DNA of 64,000 nucleotides from Breviolum minutum Mf 1.05b.01 (GCA_000507305.1 DF239138.1:182773-246772), one strand, 5' to 3'. Shown: positions 1 through 11,650, counted from the stretch's first letter. Notes: generated by a model from the sequence alone, not told the origin. Translations and numbers: made by a program.

Positions 1-212
1 GGAAACCCCCCCATATCAGTTGACTAAATTATGTGGTAAAAAAACCATAGTTTGCTCCCTTTTGGATGCCCTAAACTTATTTCACCTCAAATTTTTGAGG
101 CTAACATGATGCACATCAGGGCATTCTGGTGGTGACTGGTCTCCTGCCTTGGGGGGAAAACAAGGTGGGGCCGTCTACGATCGCTATAAATGGAGTTATA
201 ACCTCTATATTA

Positions 213-343
213 CTTAGAGGTTCAGGATACTTAGCAACTGGTTATATGTAGGTTTATAACCCTGGTTAGGGGACATATAACCCACTTGTAGAGGTTGTAA
301 CCCTGGTTACCATCCACTTACTAAGTATCCTGAACCTCGAAGT
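213..343. mobile_element. F7 palindromic MITE, copy 1
   Basis: Terminal inverted repeats (TIRs) CTTAGAGGTTCAGGATAC and its complement bound a 131-bp element flanked by TA on both sides (211-212, 344-345). Its interior is in the opposite orientation to the copy at 19928-20060. The flanking DNA (160-210) resembles the left part of an F6 element. Confidence 0.75.
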
Positions 344-345
344 AG

Positions 346-707
346 GGGATGGCTGGGAAGACTAGGGTTGTTTTAGGAGGAATAACCAAACCCTGGGATT
401 CCAAGCACCATGAAAAACAATGGATGTTCATATAACCACCATTGCTTACCTAAGGGTTTTAATCATCGAAATTGGGTCAACCATTATTTTAATGGTGGTG
501 GAAGCCCAGGGCAAATACAATCACGAGCATTCGGCCCTGTTGTTTGTCACTGCTCACAACTGCGTTTTTTTCGGTATCGCTTACGCCCAAGGGACCACTG
601 GGACATCACCAGATCCCCTGAAAGCAAAAATTGCATATCCCATGTGGGTGGATGAGGGAAACTGTAAGCAGAAGGGAACCAAAAAACATATTAAAACATG
701 CACATGC
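346..707. other. intergenic, nothing recognised
   Basis: No repeat family or convincing coding frame was recognised here; the short open frames overlap each other and lack any known motif. Confidence 0.4.
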
Positions 708-845
708 AAAGTGGGCCCCTACCAGTTGTAATAAATGGAGTTAAAACCCCTGTCAAATGCCTTATAAATGGTTAGACTGGGGTTAAAACCCTACTTATAG
801 GATCTTATAGGGGTTGTAACTCCACTTGTAACTGGTAGGGGCTTA
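708..845. repeat. F6 palindromic element
   Basis: Imperfect inverted repeat beginning GTGGGCCCCTACCAGTT and ending in AACTGGTAGGGGC, with ATAAATGGAGTT-type inner arms. Divergent from other F6 copies. Confidence 0.6.
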
Positions 846-861
846 TGGAATAATCCCTACT

Positions 862-960
862 AGGGTGTCCATGGAAGTTAGTACGTTAGTAAGTTGGTTT
901 ATTTCACCTATTTAACAGGACGTAAACAACATCCTTGTACACTAATTGTAGGGGCTCTAA
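862..960. repeat. F17 element, partial
   Basis: Begins TGTCCATGGAAGTTAGTA and shares the CACCTATTTA(A)C inner segment with 20890-21126 and 11437-11530. The right arm is not recognised. The next 300 bases hold nothing I recognise. Confidence 0.4.
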
Positions 961-1300
961 TCCATTTACTAATTTTATGAACATCGTAGTACAAGCCGAA
1001 ACTAAGACATACTCAGCTAGTTCGGAGCCTGAAAAACAAGGTTGAAACCCCAACAGTTTAGATGTTAGCCATTGGCTGAGTGAGATTCCCATAAAAAATT
1101 CACTGCTTGTAATTATAGATGCTAAAGATGTATTTTTTTTTGCCATTCTCAGGTTCCATAATATGAGTTTTGTTGGGGGAGTCTAGTATCTCCAGTCGGA
1201 GTTCCATAACGGGTCAAGGTATGCTTAACGTCATAATTGGATCATCGACACCCCGGGGTAAAAATCAATAGGGGAAAATTTTTGAAGTTCCACCATGTGG

Positions 1301-1399
1301 GTGTTTCCAAAAATAGGGGTACCCCAAAATGGATGGTTTATAATGGAAAACCCTATTAAAATGGATGATTTGGGGGTACCACTATTTTCGGAAACATCC
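1301..1399. repeat. F16 palindromic element, copy 1
   Basis: Inverted repeat GTTTCCAAAAATAGGGGTAC ... GTACCACTATTTTCGGAAAC around an ATGGATGGTTTATAATGG centre. Nearly the same sequence recurs at 4836-4938. Confidence 0.65.
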
Positions 1400-1506
1400 A
1401 TATATTTTAGTGAAGTTTACAGACATGTCTCACACACATCAACGGGGCTGCACTATAACCCCTTGCTGCCGCTTTTGAAAAGATGCCAAGAAAAAGGGTT
1501 TGCTGA

Positions 1507-1636
1507 CTAGGATGTCTGGTAGGAAGTTAGGATCAATGGCGAATAAAGGGGTTATAACCCCAATATACTCCATTTGGTATAAGGAAGTTATAACCCATTT
1601 ACAAACCATTGATCCTAACTTCCTGGGACATCCTAG
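1507..1636. mobile_element. F5 MITE
   Basis: CTAGGATGTC ... GACATCCTAG termini with inner arms GGAAGTTAGGATCAATG and CATTGATCCTAACTTCC. Followed by TA. Confidence 0.7.
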
Positions 1637-1904
1637 TAGGTACCATCTGTGGCTTGGTTTCCGAAAATGTACAGGGGACAAATCTGCAAACTTGTGAGAA
1701 GCTTGATTTCAACCAATTTTTTTGGCCGCGGAGTTTTTCACAAGTTTCCCTGCTGATATGCAAGACATACCCCAGTCGAGATGAAGCACATGAACATCTT
1801 CCGGCTGTAGGTGATCTTGATCGGCTGTAGGTGATCGTTTATGCAGGTTGGTTCACTCCAATGTTTTGAAAGGCTTAAATGCCTTTAAAATAACACACTT
1901 GATA

Positions 1905-2178
1905 TATCCCTCAGGATCCAGGTATGTCCTAAGAAAGGATATCCCCTATAATCCTATGACCGATTGGGATGGGATTTTTCGACCATCAATCCTACGAATT
2001 TTAGGGAGGGGTCTGCTTGGAGGATCATCCCATTTAGTAAGTGGTTAATAACCATGGTTAGTAAGTCCCCTAAATGGGGTTATTCCCCTTCCAAATGGCC
2101 TAAATGGCTTATAAATGGGGGTTACTAACCGCTTACTACTGGTAAATGGGATGATCCTCCAAGTAGGTTCTTAAGGAA
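1905..2178. repeat. F12 element split by an F1 insertion
   Basis: The left part carries the F12 landmarks (GGTATGTCCTAAGAAAGGA, TAGGGAGGGGTCTG). The right terminus (GGTTCTTAAGG) resumes only after the F1 element at 2016-2163, so F1 inserted after F12 was in place. Confidence 0.55.
2016..2163. mobile_element. F1 MITE nested in F12
   Basis: 148-bp element with TIRs CTTGGAGGATCATCCC and its complement and inner arms TTAGTAAGTGGTTA. TA follows on the right, while the left flank is TG. Confidence 0.8.
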
Positions 2179-2329
2179 TGATACCTGCTTTCGAAGATGT
2201 CATGACTGGACCTCCCAAGGCCATCCTTGGAAAACCGACGTCGTGAAAACCTCAGGACTGCGAAAAATTCGCCTGGATGTCTGGATCCCGGACACTTCCA
2301 CCCTAAAAAGAAAAACTTCAAACCTTATA

Positions 2330-2440
2330 GGTGGTGCTTGAACCAACCCATCTGATAGAAATATGAGACAGCTTGGATCATTTCAAAAATTTCCCGATGG
2401 ATTGGGGTAAAAACAGCAAATCTTTGAAACCACCACCTAG
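2330..2440. mobile_element. F2 MITE, divergent
   Basis: Starts TAGGTGGTGCTTGAACCAAC and ends TTTGAAACCACCACCTAG, with the F2 landmark TTGGATCATTT inside. The left terminus differs from the consensus CTAGTTGG. Confidence 0.6.
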
Positions 2441-2540
2441 ATAAGTACTGGCTTTTGTTGAATTTGTTTCAAAAGATTTTGAGCAAATTAGATAAATGAT
2501 AACAAAAACAGGGCACAAAAGAAAAATCTGCATGAATTCC

Positions 2541-2657
2541 CACAAGGTGGGGCCCCTACCAGTTACGGCAGTTACCCAATGTGTTTTCGGCCATTTATAG
2601 GGGCCCCTCCTAACACAATTTATAGATTTCATAACGATCGGCTAAGACGGCCCATCT
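2541..2657. repeat. F6 element
   Basis: CACAAGGTGGGGCCCCTACC on the left and the CGATCGGCT...GGCCCA type arm on the right, as in the other F6 copies. Confidence 0.5.
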
Positions 2658-2950
2658 CGCACAGACCGTGTTCTCCGCTCCTATGCATGATGCTCGCGGC
2701 AGTTGGCACGGCAGCGGTAGCGGAGCGTGCAGCTAAGACGGGATCAGATAATTCCACTTGCCCTGGGCCAACTGCGACGTTTAACAGGTGGATGAATGTC
2801 TGATTTTTCGATGGATTCTTTCATCTATGTTCGATTGTTACATATAAAAGGATATTCCGTTACACATGATTCAGTTCACATAATTCAGAGTTTTAAGGGT
2901 TAAGTTATAACCTACATATACATGAGCAGCGTTCAAAACTCAAAACCCTT
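2658..2950. other. GC-richer stretch, no gene recognised
   Basis: Positions 2680-2800 are more GC-rich than the surroundings and could be an exon remnant, but no frame shows a known motif. Nothing is recognised in the rest. Confidence 0.25.
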
Positions 2951-3053
2951 ATGACATTCCATTCTACTGGTCGGTTGATAGGGATCCTTATAATGGCTTG
3001 TTATAATCCCCATATACTTAGGTAGGATGTCATCCCCTATATCAAACCCCTCC
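2951..3053 (+). repeat. F11 dispersed repeat
   Basis: Contains the F11 landmarks CATTCTACTGG, TAGGGATCCTTATAATGG and CATCCCCTATAT. F11 copies recur about eight times and are not strongly palindromic. Confidence 0.6.
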
Positions 3054-3292
3054 AACCAGGGGCCCTTTTTTTCATTGTTCACATGGTTTATATAAATTGG
3101 GTTTTCCGGAAACACCCACAGGTTTCCGTAGTCCTTTAGGGAACTTCTGAGGTTCACGGACCCCGTCCTCACCTTTGATCCTAACAATCAAACCCATCGT
3201 GGTTTTAGGGGACCCGTTTTGGTGATTATATGGCAAGCCCTGGAATTCAATGGTTGTTTCCTGGTTCCCCTTATTTAAAGGGTGGGCTGTTA

Positions 3293-3427
3293 CTAGGATG
3301 TCCCGTTGGAAGTTAGGATCAAAGGTTAGGATCAATAGGTTATAACCCCAATATACAAACCATTTATAAGTAGGTTATAACTAACCCATTTACTAACCAG
3401 TGATTCTAACTTCCTAGGGCATCCAAG
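3293..3427. mobile_element. F5 MITE
   Basis: CTAGGATGTCCCGTTGG ... CTAGGGCATCCAAG, flanked by TA on each side (3291-3292 and 3428-3429), consistent with a TA target duplication. Confidence 0.7.
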
Positions 3428-3589
3428 TAGGCACACCTCCTCACAAATGTGGAGAAAAACGTGGAAGATCAGGGGCTTTTAACATATCCCTAAGCCACGG
3501 AGACCGCAGCTCTGATATCGGAAATCCGGCGAGCACAAGCTGGGATGTATAAAACCCGGCCCGTAATAGACGTAAAAAAGTGGGATAAA

Positions 3590-3690
3590 CTACCATACCA
3601 ACTAGTGGATATGGTAAATATCCCGGTATTTACGATGGGTTTTGTACATCCCAGGTGGTGCTTGCCGGATTTCTTTCTCAACCATCAACT
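3590..3690. repeat. F4 element, left arm degraded
   Basis: Centre GATATGGTAAATATCCC...ACATCCCAGGTGGTGC and right arm GGATTTCTT...CCATCAAC match F4; the left terminus is not recognisable. Confidence 0.55.
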
Positions 3691-3699
3691 TTTTTTTTT

Positions 3700-4395
3700 A
3701 GCAATTCACAAACACAAAAAATTCAGGCGCATTTTTATCATTTTTGCGGTCGGTAGAAAATGAAGTCGGCCCGGTGCCCGCTTTTGGTTTTGAAATCCAT
3801 TGACTTCTAAGGTATCCTTTTTGGCAAAAGAGGATGTCCATTGCTATCTTGCATTACCAGTGACAGAGTGCAACTATACGTTCACCAGCCGATTCGGTGG
3901 ACTTTTTTCCACAGATTTGCAAAGACTGTCCCCAAAAAAGAAAATAGCTTAAGTAACGATTGACTTCAGTCAACAAGAAAACACCATCTTTCAGGATTTT
4001 GTTCGACCTCCCCCAAGAAAATATCCATCCTTCAAATTTCACAGTTCCTTTCTCCAAGTCTCATCTCTCTTTTTTTTATCCCAATATCTTTTCATTTACA
4101 CCCCCTGAAAACTAACATGGCAATGGAACATCCTCCATTTGAAGATGTATTTTTCATTGCTTCCTTAGTTTTCAGCGCTGTAATTTTGAGGATGGTACCG
4201 TGTCTTCTCAAACACCTAAACGGGCAAAGTCATGTGCATGAAAAACATTTCTCCACGATGGAAAGTTCCAACCCGGATTTTTTGGCGAAGCACTCATTTT
4301 TTAGAAAAAAACGTCGCGAGCACCCCCGTCAAACCAGCGCCCACCGGCAGGGTTTTACGGTGCCACCGAAAGGTCTTACGGAGAAAATCTCATGG
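3700..4395. other. intergenic, nothing firm
   Basis: No recognised repeat. A forward frame of about 130 codons starting at 4117 shows no domain and runs into the palindrome at 4400, so it is not called as a gene. Confidence 0.3.
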
Positions 4396-4399
4396 ATTT

Positions 4400-4503
4400 T
4401 AGCCACCCCCCAAGAAATAGGGCCAAACAAAAGGGATTATTCACCACCATCACCTCCTAATAAGGCCTTATTAAGGCACCTATTTTCTGGGAGGGGGGTG
4501 GCA
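4400..4503. repeat. F14-like inverted repeat
   Basis: GCCACCCCCCAAGAAATAGG pairs imperfectly with CCTATTTTCTGGGAGGGGGG near the right end. The centre has the F14 motif AATAAGGCCTTATTAAGG. Confidence 0.6.
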
Positions 4504-4596
4504 TTGGGGGGATGCCACTAAATTTCCATGAAAATCAACAAAAACGACCATACATTTAGCATCAAGTTTGATTCACCCAACAAGGGTCCATCTAAC

Positions 4597-4688
4597 GCAT
4601 CCATGGGACTGCTATATTTTACCTGCGAACTTCCTATTAAAAATCAACCAAATGTAGGTAAATATACCAGTCCCATGGATGGTATGGT
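4597..4688. repeat. F3 palindrome
   Basis: CATCCATGGGACTG ... CAGTCCCATGGATG arms with AAATGTAGGTAAATATACC inside, an F3 subtype using GGGACTG in place of TATGGTATAT. Confidence 0.7.
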
Positions 4689-4835
4689 TAACGATCCCTC
4701 GGTACAAAGGACATCGGATTTTTTGTTTTTCACGCCACCAAGTCGCGACATGCAGCCAACAGACTTGCATCGGCATCATTCCTTGAAATCTTGAATTTGT
4801 TGCTGGGGCACTTGGAGGGGAGGATCACCCCTATT

Positions 4836-4938
4836 TGGTTGTTTCCAAAAATAGGGGTACCCCAAATGGATGGTTTATAATGGAAAACCCTTTAAAAAAT
4901 GGATGATTTGGGGGTACACCTATTTTTGGAAACAGCCA
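4836..4938. repeat. F16 palindromic element, copy 2
   Basis: Nearly identical to 1301-1399. F1-like arms lie outside it (CTTGGAGG near 4811 and GGATGATCCTCC near 5104), so it may sit inside an older F1 element. Confidence 0.6.
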
Positions 4939-5119
4939 TTTGGAAGAAGAACAACCCCGGGTTTCGCAAGTCATCTTCCACTTGGACCATCCCAGGACTT
5001 TTCACTGATGAGTATCACCCCTATTTTTGTCAGCCATAAAAAACAAACATTTGCAAGGGGTCCTTTCTAACCCTGGTTATTAACCACTGAACCGTCCGTC
5101 CTCGGATGATCCTCCCCCC

Positions 5120-5516
5120 GGCAACCCAAAAACCCAACCGCTCGCTGGGACAGACGTGTGTATTTACCCGGTCCATATGGCTGCCCCCAAAGATACACGC
5201 CAGAAATTGACCAAATTGACACCTGCCAAATGGCCCATATTTAAAGCCGGACTCACCCATTCCTAACCAACATTTTGGGGTATCCAGCAGGTTGGAAGAC
5301 AAGCCTTTAACTTTTGAAAAGTATCACTTTTTTTGTGTGGAATCTGGAACTGTGAATTTCTTCGGGGTGGGTTCATCTTTGCAGAAAGGCCGAACAGCTT
5401 TCTCATTGAACCTCAAAAAATCACACCATTGAAAAGGAACATCATCTGAACCAAACCTCCATGTTTGGAGTCCAGTTGTTAAACTGTTAAAAAAAATCAG
5501 GGTCGTTAAACCGCGG
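5120..5516. other. intergenic, nothing recognised
   Basis: No repeat family or coding signal recognised. Confidence 0.3.
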
Positions 5517-5520
5517 GAAT

Positions 5521-5631
5521 CTGGTTGGTGGTTGAACCAACCCATCTGAAAAATATGCTCGTCAAATTGGATCCATCTTCCCCAAGGTTCGGGGTGAACA
5601 TAAAAAAAATATTTGAGTTGCCACCACCTAG
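5521..5631. mobile_element. F2 MITE with GAAT target duplication
   Basis: CTGGTTGGTGGTTGAACCA ... GTTGCCACCACCTAG. The 4 bases GAAT flank it at 5517-5520 and 5632-5635. Confidence 0.75.
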
Positions 5632-5784
5632 GAATTTAGATGTAACTTTCATCCCCCTAAAAGTTGAGCATACCAATCTTTAGGAGGATGGCATCGTGCC
5701 CCTGCTCCGTTTTCCGTTTTGAAAACTGCAATTAAACCCCAAATGATTCACGGAAAAACAAGTTGAGCCACAAAAAAAAACTCC

Positions 5785-5903
5785 TACTTTCCATTATACC
5801 GGTCCCGGTTGTTTAATAAGGATCCTTATATTATTTATATTGGCTTATGAAATAATCCCCATATAACAGGGTAGTACTTCATCCCCTATATACCCTCAAC
5901 AAC
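5785..5903 (+). repeat. F11 dispersed repeat
   Basis: CTTTCCATTATACCGGT, TTTAATAAGGATCC, CCCCATATAACAGGGTAGTA and CCCCTATATACC match F11. Confidence 0.6.
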
Positions 5904-6007
5904 TACCCTCCAGGGAACTAACATATCTCACCATGAAAATCAAGGAAAATCATCTTCAAACATCTTCGGCTTGGATGAGATTACTGTTAGTTTTTCCACT
6001 TTCGGGT

Positions 6008-6113
6008 ACCCCCTGGAAGTTTAACATAGCCTCTGAAAATGGATGGTTGGAAGCTGAGTTTCCTTTTGGGATTCCCTATTTTCAGGGGCGAACTGTTAAA
6101 CTTCGGGAGGGGA
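6008..6113. repeat. F9 palindrome
   Basis: CCCCTGGAAGTTTAACATAG on the left with GGGGCGAACTGTTAAACTTC on the right. The loop has the shared GGATGGTTGGAAG and TTTCCTTTTGGGATT segments. Confidence 0.65.
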
Positions 6114-6548
6114 GTTTTTTTTTTCATGGCTCCAACCACGCAAAATCTTCGAGAAAAGCATCTCATCATCTAGGCCAGTAGAGGCATCTTCAGGTTGCTC
6201 CGAGGTCTTGGTAGGATGCGTAGCTGCGTAGCAACTACGCCACGCCCCGAGGTCAGGACCCCAAAAAACCAACCCCCCAACCAACCACTTGGACCAAGTC
6301 GCCTATGGGAGTCCTAAAGAAAGGATTTTTCAAAAAAAAACCAAATGCCAACTACCCACGTTTTGTTTATTTAAGGTGTATTCATGGGGTTGATTTGGTT
6401 TGATTGTTTTTTTCCGGGGCCGCCATCGAAAGGTACTTACCACCATTTTTACCTATGAAAGGGGGGGTTGGACGCTTGGACGACCAAACCCCTGCTTGTT
6501 TCCATGTATATAGGGGATTATAACCGGATCCCTGTGAACCATGGATTA

Positions 6549-6649
6549 CTGTTGATGGTTCAGAAATCCGGCTAACCAGTTGAGCTCGTAGGTTCTCAAT
6601 TAGCAGGGCTTCATACATCCCAGGTGGTGCAGGATTTCTTCCATCAACA
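6549..6649. mobile_element. F4 MITE
   Basis: CTGTTGATGGTTCAGAAATCC on the left and GCAGGATTTCTTCCATCAACA on the right; TA flanks the left end. Confidence 0.65.
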
Positions 6650-6906
6650 ATATGACTGGATGTTCAGATGTTCAGGGAGTTTGTTCATTCAAGGAAATAA
6701 TTTAAATCATATTTTCTGACCGAATCTGAAGTTTATCCTTCAATTGAAACTAACAAATATCCCACCTTGAGAAAAGGAGAATCATGTTCAAAAGTGCCAG
6801 CTGGGATGGGATATGCTAGTTCCCCTCTTTCAGGTATGTCATCAATATATATGATAGCCTGAAGGGTATGTCACAAGGAGGGAACCATTTTGAGTTTTAT
6901 TTCCAA

Positions 6907-7018
6907 CCCTTAGAATCATGGGATCTCAAAACTGGTGGTTTGGAGATCCCAGAACATCCAGAACCCTGCTATAGAGAGTCAAACCCCTCCATAGGAGGGT
7001 CCAATGATTCTTAGGGAA
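6907..7018. repeat. F12-related inverted repeat
   Basis: CCTTAGAATCATGGG pairs with ATGATTCTTAGGG, and CCTCCATAGGAGGG lies inside. The inner sequence differs from the main F12 form; a similar variant is at 30517-30613. Confidence 0.45.
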
Positions 7019-7171
7019 CACAAATTGCCAAGGCTTTTGTTGCCGCAATGCCGCTGCCTTTGTTGCCGCAACCAAACACCCTCAGGAAACTTCAACCGAA
7101 GACACCCAATTGGTGGCAAGTGGAGGTGAAGAACCTGGCAAAAACACCCAGAATTTCAGGTACCGCAAAAC

Positions 7172-7300
7172 AGATGTCCCGTTGGGTTTGTTGGGATGTA
7201 AAAGGTTAGGATAAGTGGATTATAACCCTAATATAATATTCCATTTATAAATAGGTGAAATAACAGTTATAACCCATTTAATTACTAACGATTTACCTAA
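7172..7300. repeat. F5 element, degraded
   Basis: GATGTCCCGTTGG, AAAGGTTAGGAT and ATTCCATTTATAAATAGG match F5; the right terminus is not recognisable. Confidence 0.45.
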
Positions 7301-7499
7301 AATGGAGGGTTTCCACAAAACCTCATAAGGCTATGTTTGGGGGGTGGTTTTTCCCTTACATAAGCCGTATCCATACAGCTTGTTACATAGGTGAGGATTC
7401 CTCAGTTTTTGGGTACCTGAAATGATTGGTGATAAAATGCTTCTCCGTGGCATCCTAGAGGCAAAAACACAATCGGAGGTTCCCGAAGAATAAATGCTT

Positions 7500-7597
7500 C
7501 TGGTTGGTGGTTTCAACCCATTTGAATGATATTAGTCAAAATGGAAATCATCCCCAAGTAGGGGTGAAAATAAAAAATGCTTGAAACCACCACCCAG
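7500..7597. mobile_element. F2 MITE with GCTT target duplication
   Basis: CTGGTTGGTGGTTTCAACCC ... GAAACCACCACCCAG, flanked by GCTT at 7496-7499 and 7598-7601. Confidence 0.8.
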
Positions 7598-7635
7598 GCT
7601 TGCTTTGATTGGATGATGAACCAAATGTTTACATA

Positions 7636-7736
7636 CTGTTGATGGAAGAAATCCTGCACCAGTTGATATGGTAAATATCCCAGTATTTATAGGGTTTCAT
7701 ACATCCCAGGTGGTGCAAGATTTCAGCCATCAACAG
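7636..7736. mobile_element. F4 MITE with TA flanks
   Basis: CTGTTGATGGAAGAAATCC ... CCATCAACAG with TA at 7634-7635 and 7737-7738. A type copy of the family. Confidence 0.8.
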
Positions 7737-8048
7737 TAGGAAATGGTGCTTTAGCCAAAACATCCATTTTAAACTGGTTGTTTGGGGTTCCAGGCACTTC
7801 TAAACCAAAATTCATGGATGTTTCAGTCAGATTTTCTCCAGCGAAGTATCCAGCTCTAGTTTTTGTTGTTGCATCCATCAGCAGTCCAAACCAGCCCATG
7901 TTCTTAATTTGTGAAACATATCTAAAGAACTGGGTAATCTAGCTGGTGATGTTTTGCTACCCAATGCTCGCCAAATAAATTTGATTCATCTTTTCCAAGT
8001 TTTCGTCGAACAAAAGGACGAAATCACCACCTATGGCAGGGCAATGTA

Positions 8049-8124
8049 CTGGGATGTCCTGCTGGAAGTTAGGATCAATTCATGGATTATATATAGTTAC
8101 GATCACTTCCATGGACACCCTAGG
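8049..8124. repeat. F5/F17 short element
   Basis: CTGGGATGTCCTGCTGGAAGT on the left and ACTTCCATGGACACCCTAG on the right, with a short interior. Confidence 0.45.
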
Positions 8125-8135
8125 CCCTGCTTTTT

Positions 8136-9550
8136 TCGACCAAACGAAAATCAGTCTTATGACTCATGACTATTGCCTCACTTGTTGCATTCTCCCGTTG
8201 CAAAAAACATGTCAACTTGGAGGTTGAACCAACTTGAAGTCAAAATGGGATGATCTTGAAGTAGTTCATCATCATACAACACACCTACAAGGAGTATAAC
8301 CTCTATAAGTAGGGTTATAACAAGAGTGACCCATTCATAAGGCCACGATGGATGTTTGAAGGGTGTTTTCTTTGCTGGTGAACAAAGATGTGGCCAATAT
8401 TTAATAAGTCCTTAACCTGAGTTTTGGCCATTTCGGGGATCGGGAAATTCCCTTACCTTTTCGGCCATTTCGGCCTTGGGGGTGACTATACTCAGCCATC
8501 CGTCCTGACTTGCCGGGCGTTTTCAGGACGGACTTGGTTCAGTGGCGAAACAAAAAACCATGGTGATCGTTTTGGATCGTCCCCAAGACCTGGAGGGGGT
8601 TGCCAACCGCCTATTTTTTTTTTGTAATTTAAATTGGGGGGAGTCTATCGGCCCTAACTACTGGAACCAAGTCCGAAGAAGGGGATGACATCCTCTGTCC
8701 CTTGAAAAACCAACCGCCTGAAGTGTAACCACTTCGATCTTTGTCAGAATCGCGGTGAAGACTTGGGTTTTGATCCACCATCACCTCGACGAAACTCTCG
8801 CGAATTCCCCGATTTTTTTTTTCTGGGGGGCAATTTGCGTCGCGTCCGGTGCTATAGCAGTTTTGGGTATGACCCCCCAGAAAAACCCTTCTCCAAAGAG
8901 GTATCACACTCGATGTCTACAAGGTGGACCCCTCATGCACCAGTTTTTTGCAAGTGCAGTTATGGGGCCTTTTTGGGGGGCCGAAAACTCTATAATTTGA
9001 CCCGAATGGATGGTATGGGTTGGGCTTTATTTTCGGGTCCCATGAACCTCGTCATCAAACCTGTCACTCTCCGAAAAGGTTTCAAACGACAAAAAACAAT
9101 CGCCGTTTGGGATCAGGTTCAAATCTCTCTTCAAGAAAGCAGCTAGAAAATGAGTCATTATTATATATCATTATTAATTACCAACCCCCCAAACTGCCCA
9201 AACTATATCCAAACAATGCACGATTTTTTACAGGGAAATCCTTGAAAAATACTACAATAACTATAACATTTTAGCTTAGCATCAACTTTGATCCCCACAA
9301 AAAAACGGTTCAAATTTGATGATCCCTGTAGAAAAGGGTCAAAGAAGAAATATAAATATCAATAATCCAAGTTCAGATCTCCCAGGAAATTGGGGATCAA
9401 AATGCCTTCAGAAATCAGAACATGATCAGCACTGAAATTTGCACCCAACAAGGCGAACAAAAAATGAGGTCGCTTGGACCTAGAAAAACGATGAGTTTCT
9501 CACAGCCGGAATCACCTTTCAAACTGTTGAGCAACGAAAAACACCTTGAT
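8136..9550. other. intergenic, no firm feature
   Basis: Contains the isolated F1-like half GGGATGATCTTG near 8247 and a GC-richer patch around 8440-8620. Overlapping forward and reverse frames around 8630-9150 have no domain signal. Confidence 0.3.
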
Positions 9551-9658
9551 TAAACTTTCCATTATACTGGCTCTTAATAGGGATTCCGGGATTCCTATAA
9601 TGGGATATAATGAACCCTAGAACAAAGGGTAGTATAACCCCTTATACAACCAAAACAA
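9551..9658 (+). repeat. F11 dispersed repeat
   Basis: CTTTCCATTATACTGGCTC, TAATAGGGATTCC and GGTAGTATAACCCCTTATAC match F11. Confidence 0.6.
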
Positions 9659-9863
9659 CCAGTTGTGTTTTCATTGCTCAGTTCCCCCATTTTCAGTTGT
9701 TGGGGGTGTAAACATCTCCTTCTTGAAGGTTTTCTAAGGGGTTCCAAACTCACACCTCTTCACCAGGTATGGCTGGAGGATGGCTTGGATTGGGCTAGAC
9801 CATGGAAAGGAAAACTTAAAACATTTTTCCTACTACATCTCCCTCCCCAAAAAGTTGATTCTA

Positions 9864-10000
9864 CTTGGATGTCCCAGGAAGTTAGGATCAAAGGTTAGGA
9901 TCAGTGGGTTATAACTCCAATATACTCCATTTATAAATAGGTGAAATAACGCATTGATCCCATCACCATTGATCCTAACTTCCGTCCCGGGACATCCTAG
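9864..10000. mobile_element. F5 MITE
   Basis: CTTGGATGTCCCAGGAAGTT ... CGGGACATCCTAG. TA precedes it at 9862-9863; TG follows. Confidence 0.7.
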
Positions 10001-11270
10001 TGGAGGTGATCGCCATTTCTTTCAATGCCAGGCAGAACGCGAGCGAATCGAACCTTACAAGGGGATAGCTGGATGAACCCCCCGATCCCAGCGCGGGCCT
10101 CCTATAGGAAATTCACCAACCGAAATAAGGACCTTTTTGTTACGTGGGTACTTGGTGGGTTGTTTTCATCCCCCAAGAATTCCTACAGAACACAAGATAC
10201 ATACCATGAGTTTTCACCACCCTGTTAGGGGTACACCCTAACAAGTCCCTTGTCTAGAGGGGTGCAACTCAAACCCTCAATTGCGGATCATGTTGGAAGA
10301 CTGTTTGCGAAATAACACAGAAATTTCCGACGCCCCCGCAATCCCGGCACCGTTTGTTTCTTGAGCCAAGCATCGTTCTGGGAGGTGGTATGGATGCGAA
10401 ATAAGAATTATAAAGAGTTTGGAGTTCTTTGAGCCCCTTGTCTGCAAAGTCAAGAAAAATGTGTTTTTCAGCCTTGAAAACCCGATTTCGGGTGACATTT
10501 CATGAAATCATGCTTGGTTAATAGATTTAATAGTACTCCTTATGGGAGAATCGCAGAAGCCCCATATATCTATTATGTACATAGTATAATTCCACATTTA
10601 TATAACCCAATATATCCAGGTATTTTTGCGCTGCTCACATGTTTAACCACAAGCAGCAAAAAACCCAGATACGTCAGGTGTTTTTTTCCATCAGGCATGT
10701 CTCCACCTCTCATTCTTCTGGGCGTAACCGAGATTTTGGTTGAAGCCGCTGATGTTAAAACGTAGCTATACAGTAAGGACCACTGTCTAGTGGTAAATAT
10801 TGAAATGTTTCACATGATTTCACCGCATTGAAAGCCTAGATTCATCACTGGTGGTTAACTGCCTATGCACCCATGGGGCCCTATAGGAATTTGCATCCTC
10901 ATATCCAACAGTGGGGCCAAACAACAACTGTACCACGTCATCGAAACAGAAATACCATGTTTCGTCTCAACTGGCATGAAATCAACTCATTATGTTACCA
11001 ACCCAAACACTGCACGATGTATAGGGAAAATCCATCCAAACTACCATACCTTTGCTTGATCCCCTCAAAATGGGTCACCTTAAATCACCCCTGTTGAACC
11101 TGGTCTCTTTTGGTGCTCCATCGCCCTGCTCCCTTCCTATCTTAGATTTGCTTCTCCTTAATGGCTCTGCAAAAAAAAACTTCCAACAAAAACAGATTCC
11201 CTAAAGGTTCATCCTCCAGGATGCAGATTCCTCATCACCACCAGTCGATGACATGAAACATTTTGTATAG
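10001..11270. other. intergenic, nothing recognised
   Basis: No repeat family and no coding frame with a known motif; short frames near 10025-10230 and 10500-10770 are not supported by anything else. Confidence 0.3.
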
Positions 11271-11272
11271 TG

Positions 11273-11375
11273 CAAAGGTGGACCCCGAGTTACCAGTTGA
11301 TATTCGACCATTAATAGGGGCGGTCCATGTCACTCCATTTTTTTAACGATCGGCTCAGACCACCCACGAGCCGAA
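11273..11375. repeat. F6 element, degraded
   Basis: AAAGGTGGACCCCGAGTTACC on the left and CGATCGGCTCAGACCACCC on the right match F6. Confidence 0.45.
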
Positions 11376-11436
11376 TCGTGGGAATGCCGAACTCAACCTT
11401 TGAAAGGGTCAACCATCACTTAACAATCCCTACTAG

Positions 11437-11530
11437 GGAGGTGTCCACCTGAAAAGTGATCGATTCACGATCGTTAGTGATTAAGATTAAGATGGTTGTA
11501 ATGAATTTTGTTTCACCTATTTACGGGACG
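11437..11530. repeat. F17-like element
   Basis: GGTGTCCACCTG, CGATCGTTAGTGATT and TTTCACCTATTTACGGGACG are shared with other F17 copies. Confidence 0.35.
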
Positions 11531-11566
11531 TATTTCCAACCTATTTAAAAAAAGGGCTGATATAAT

Positions 11567-11650
11567 CTAGTTGGTGGTTTGAACCCATTTGAAAAATATT
11601 AGTCAAATTGGATCATTTCCCCAAGTAAGGTTGAAAATATACAAAAAAAC
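11567..11650. repeat. F2 element, right end lost
   Basis: CTAGTTGGTGGTTTGAACCC, AAATATTAGTCAAATTGGATC and CCCCAAGTAAGG are present; the GAAACCACCACCTAG end is missing. Confidence 0.6.

Noticed and set aside
4117..4521. 134-codon forward ORF
   Set aside because: Ends inside the F14-like palindrome, no domain, no splice context.
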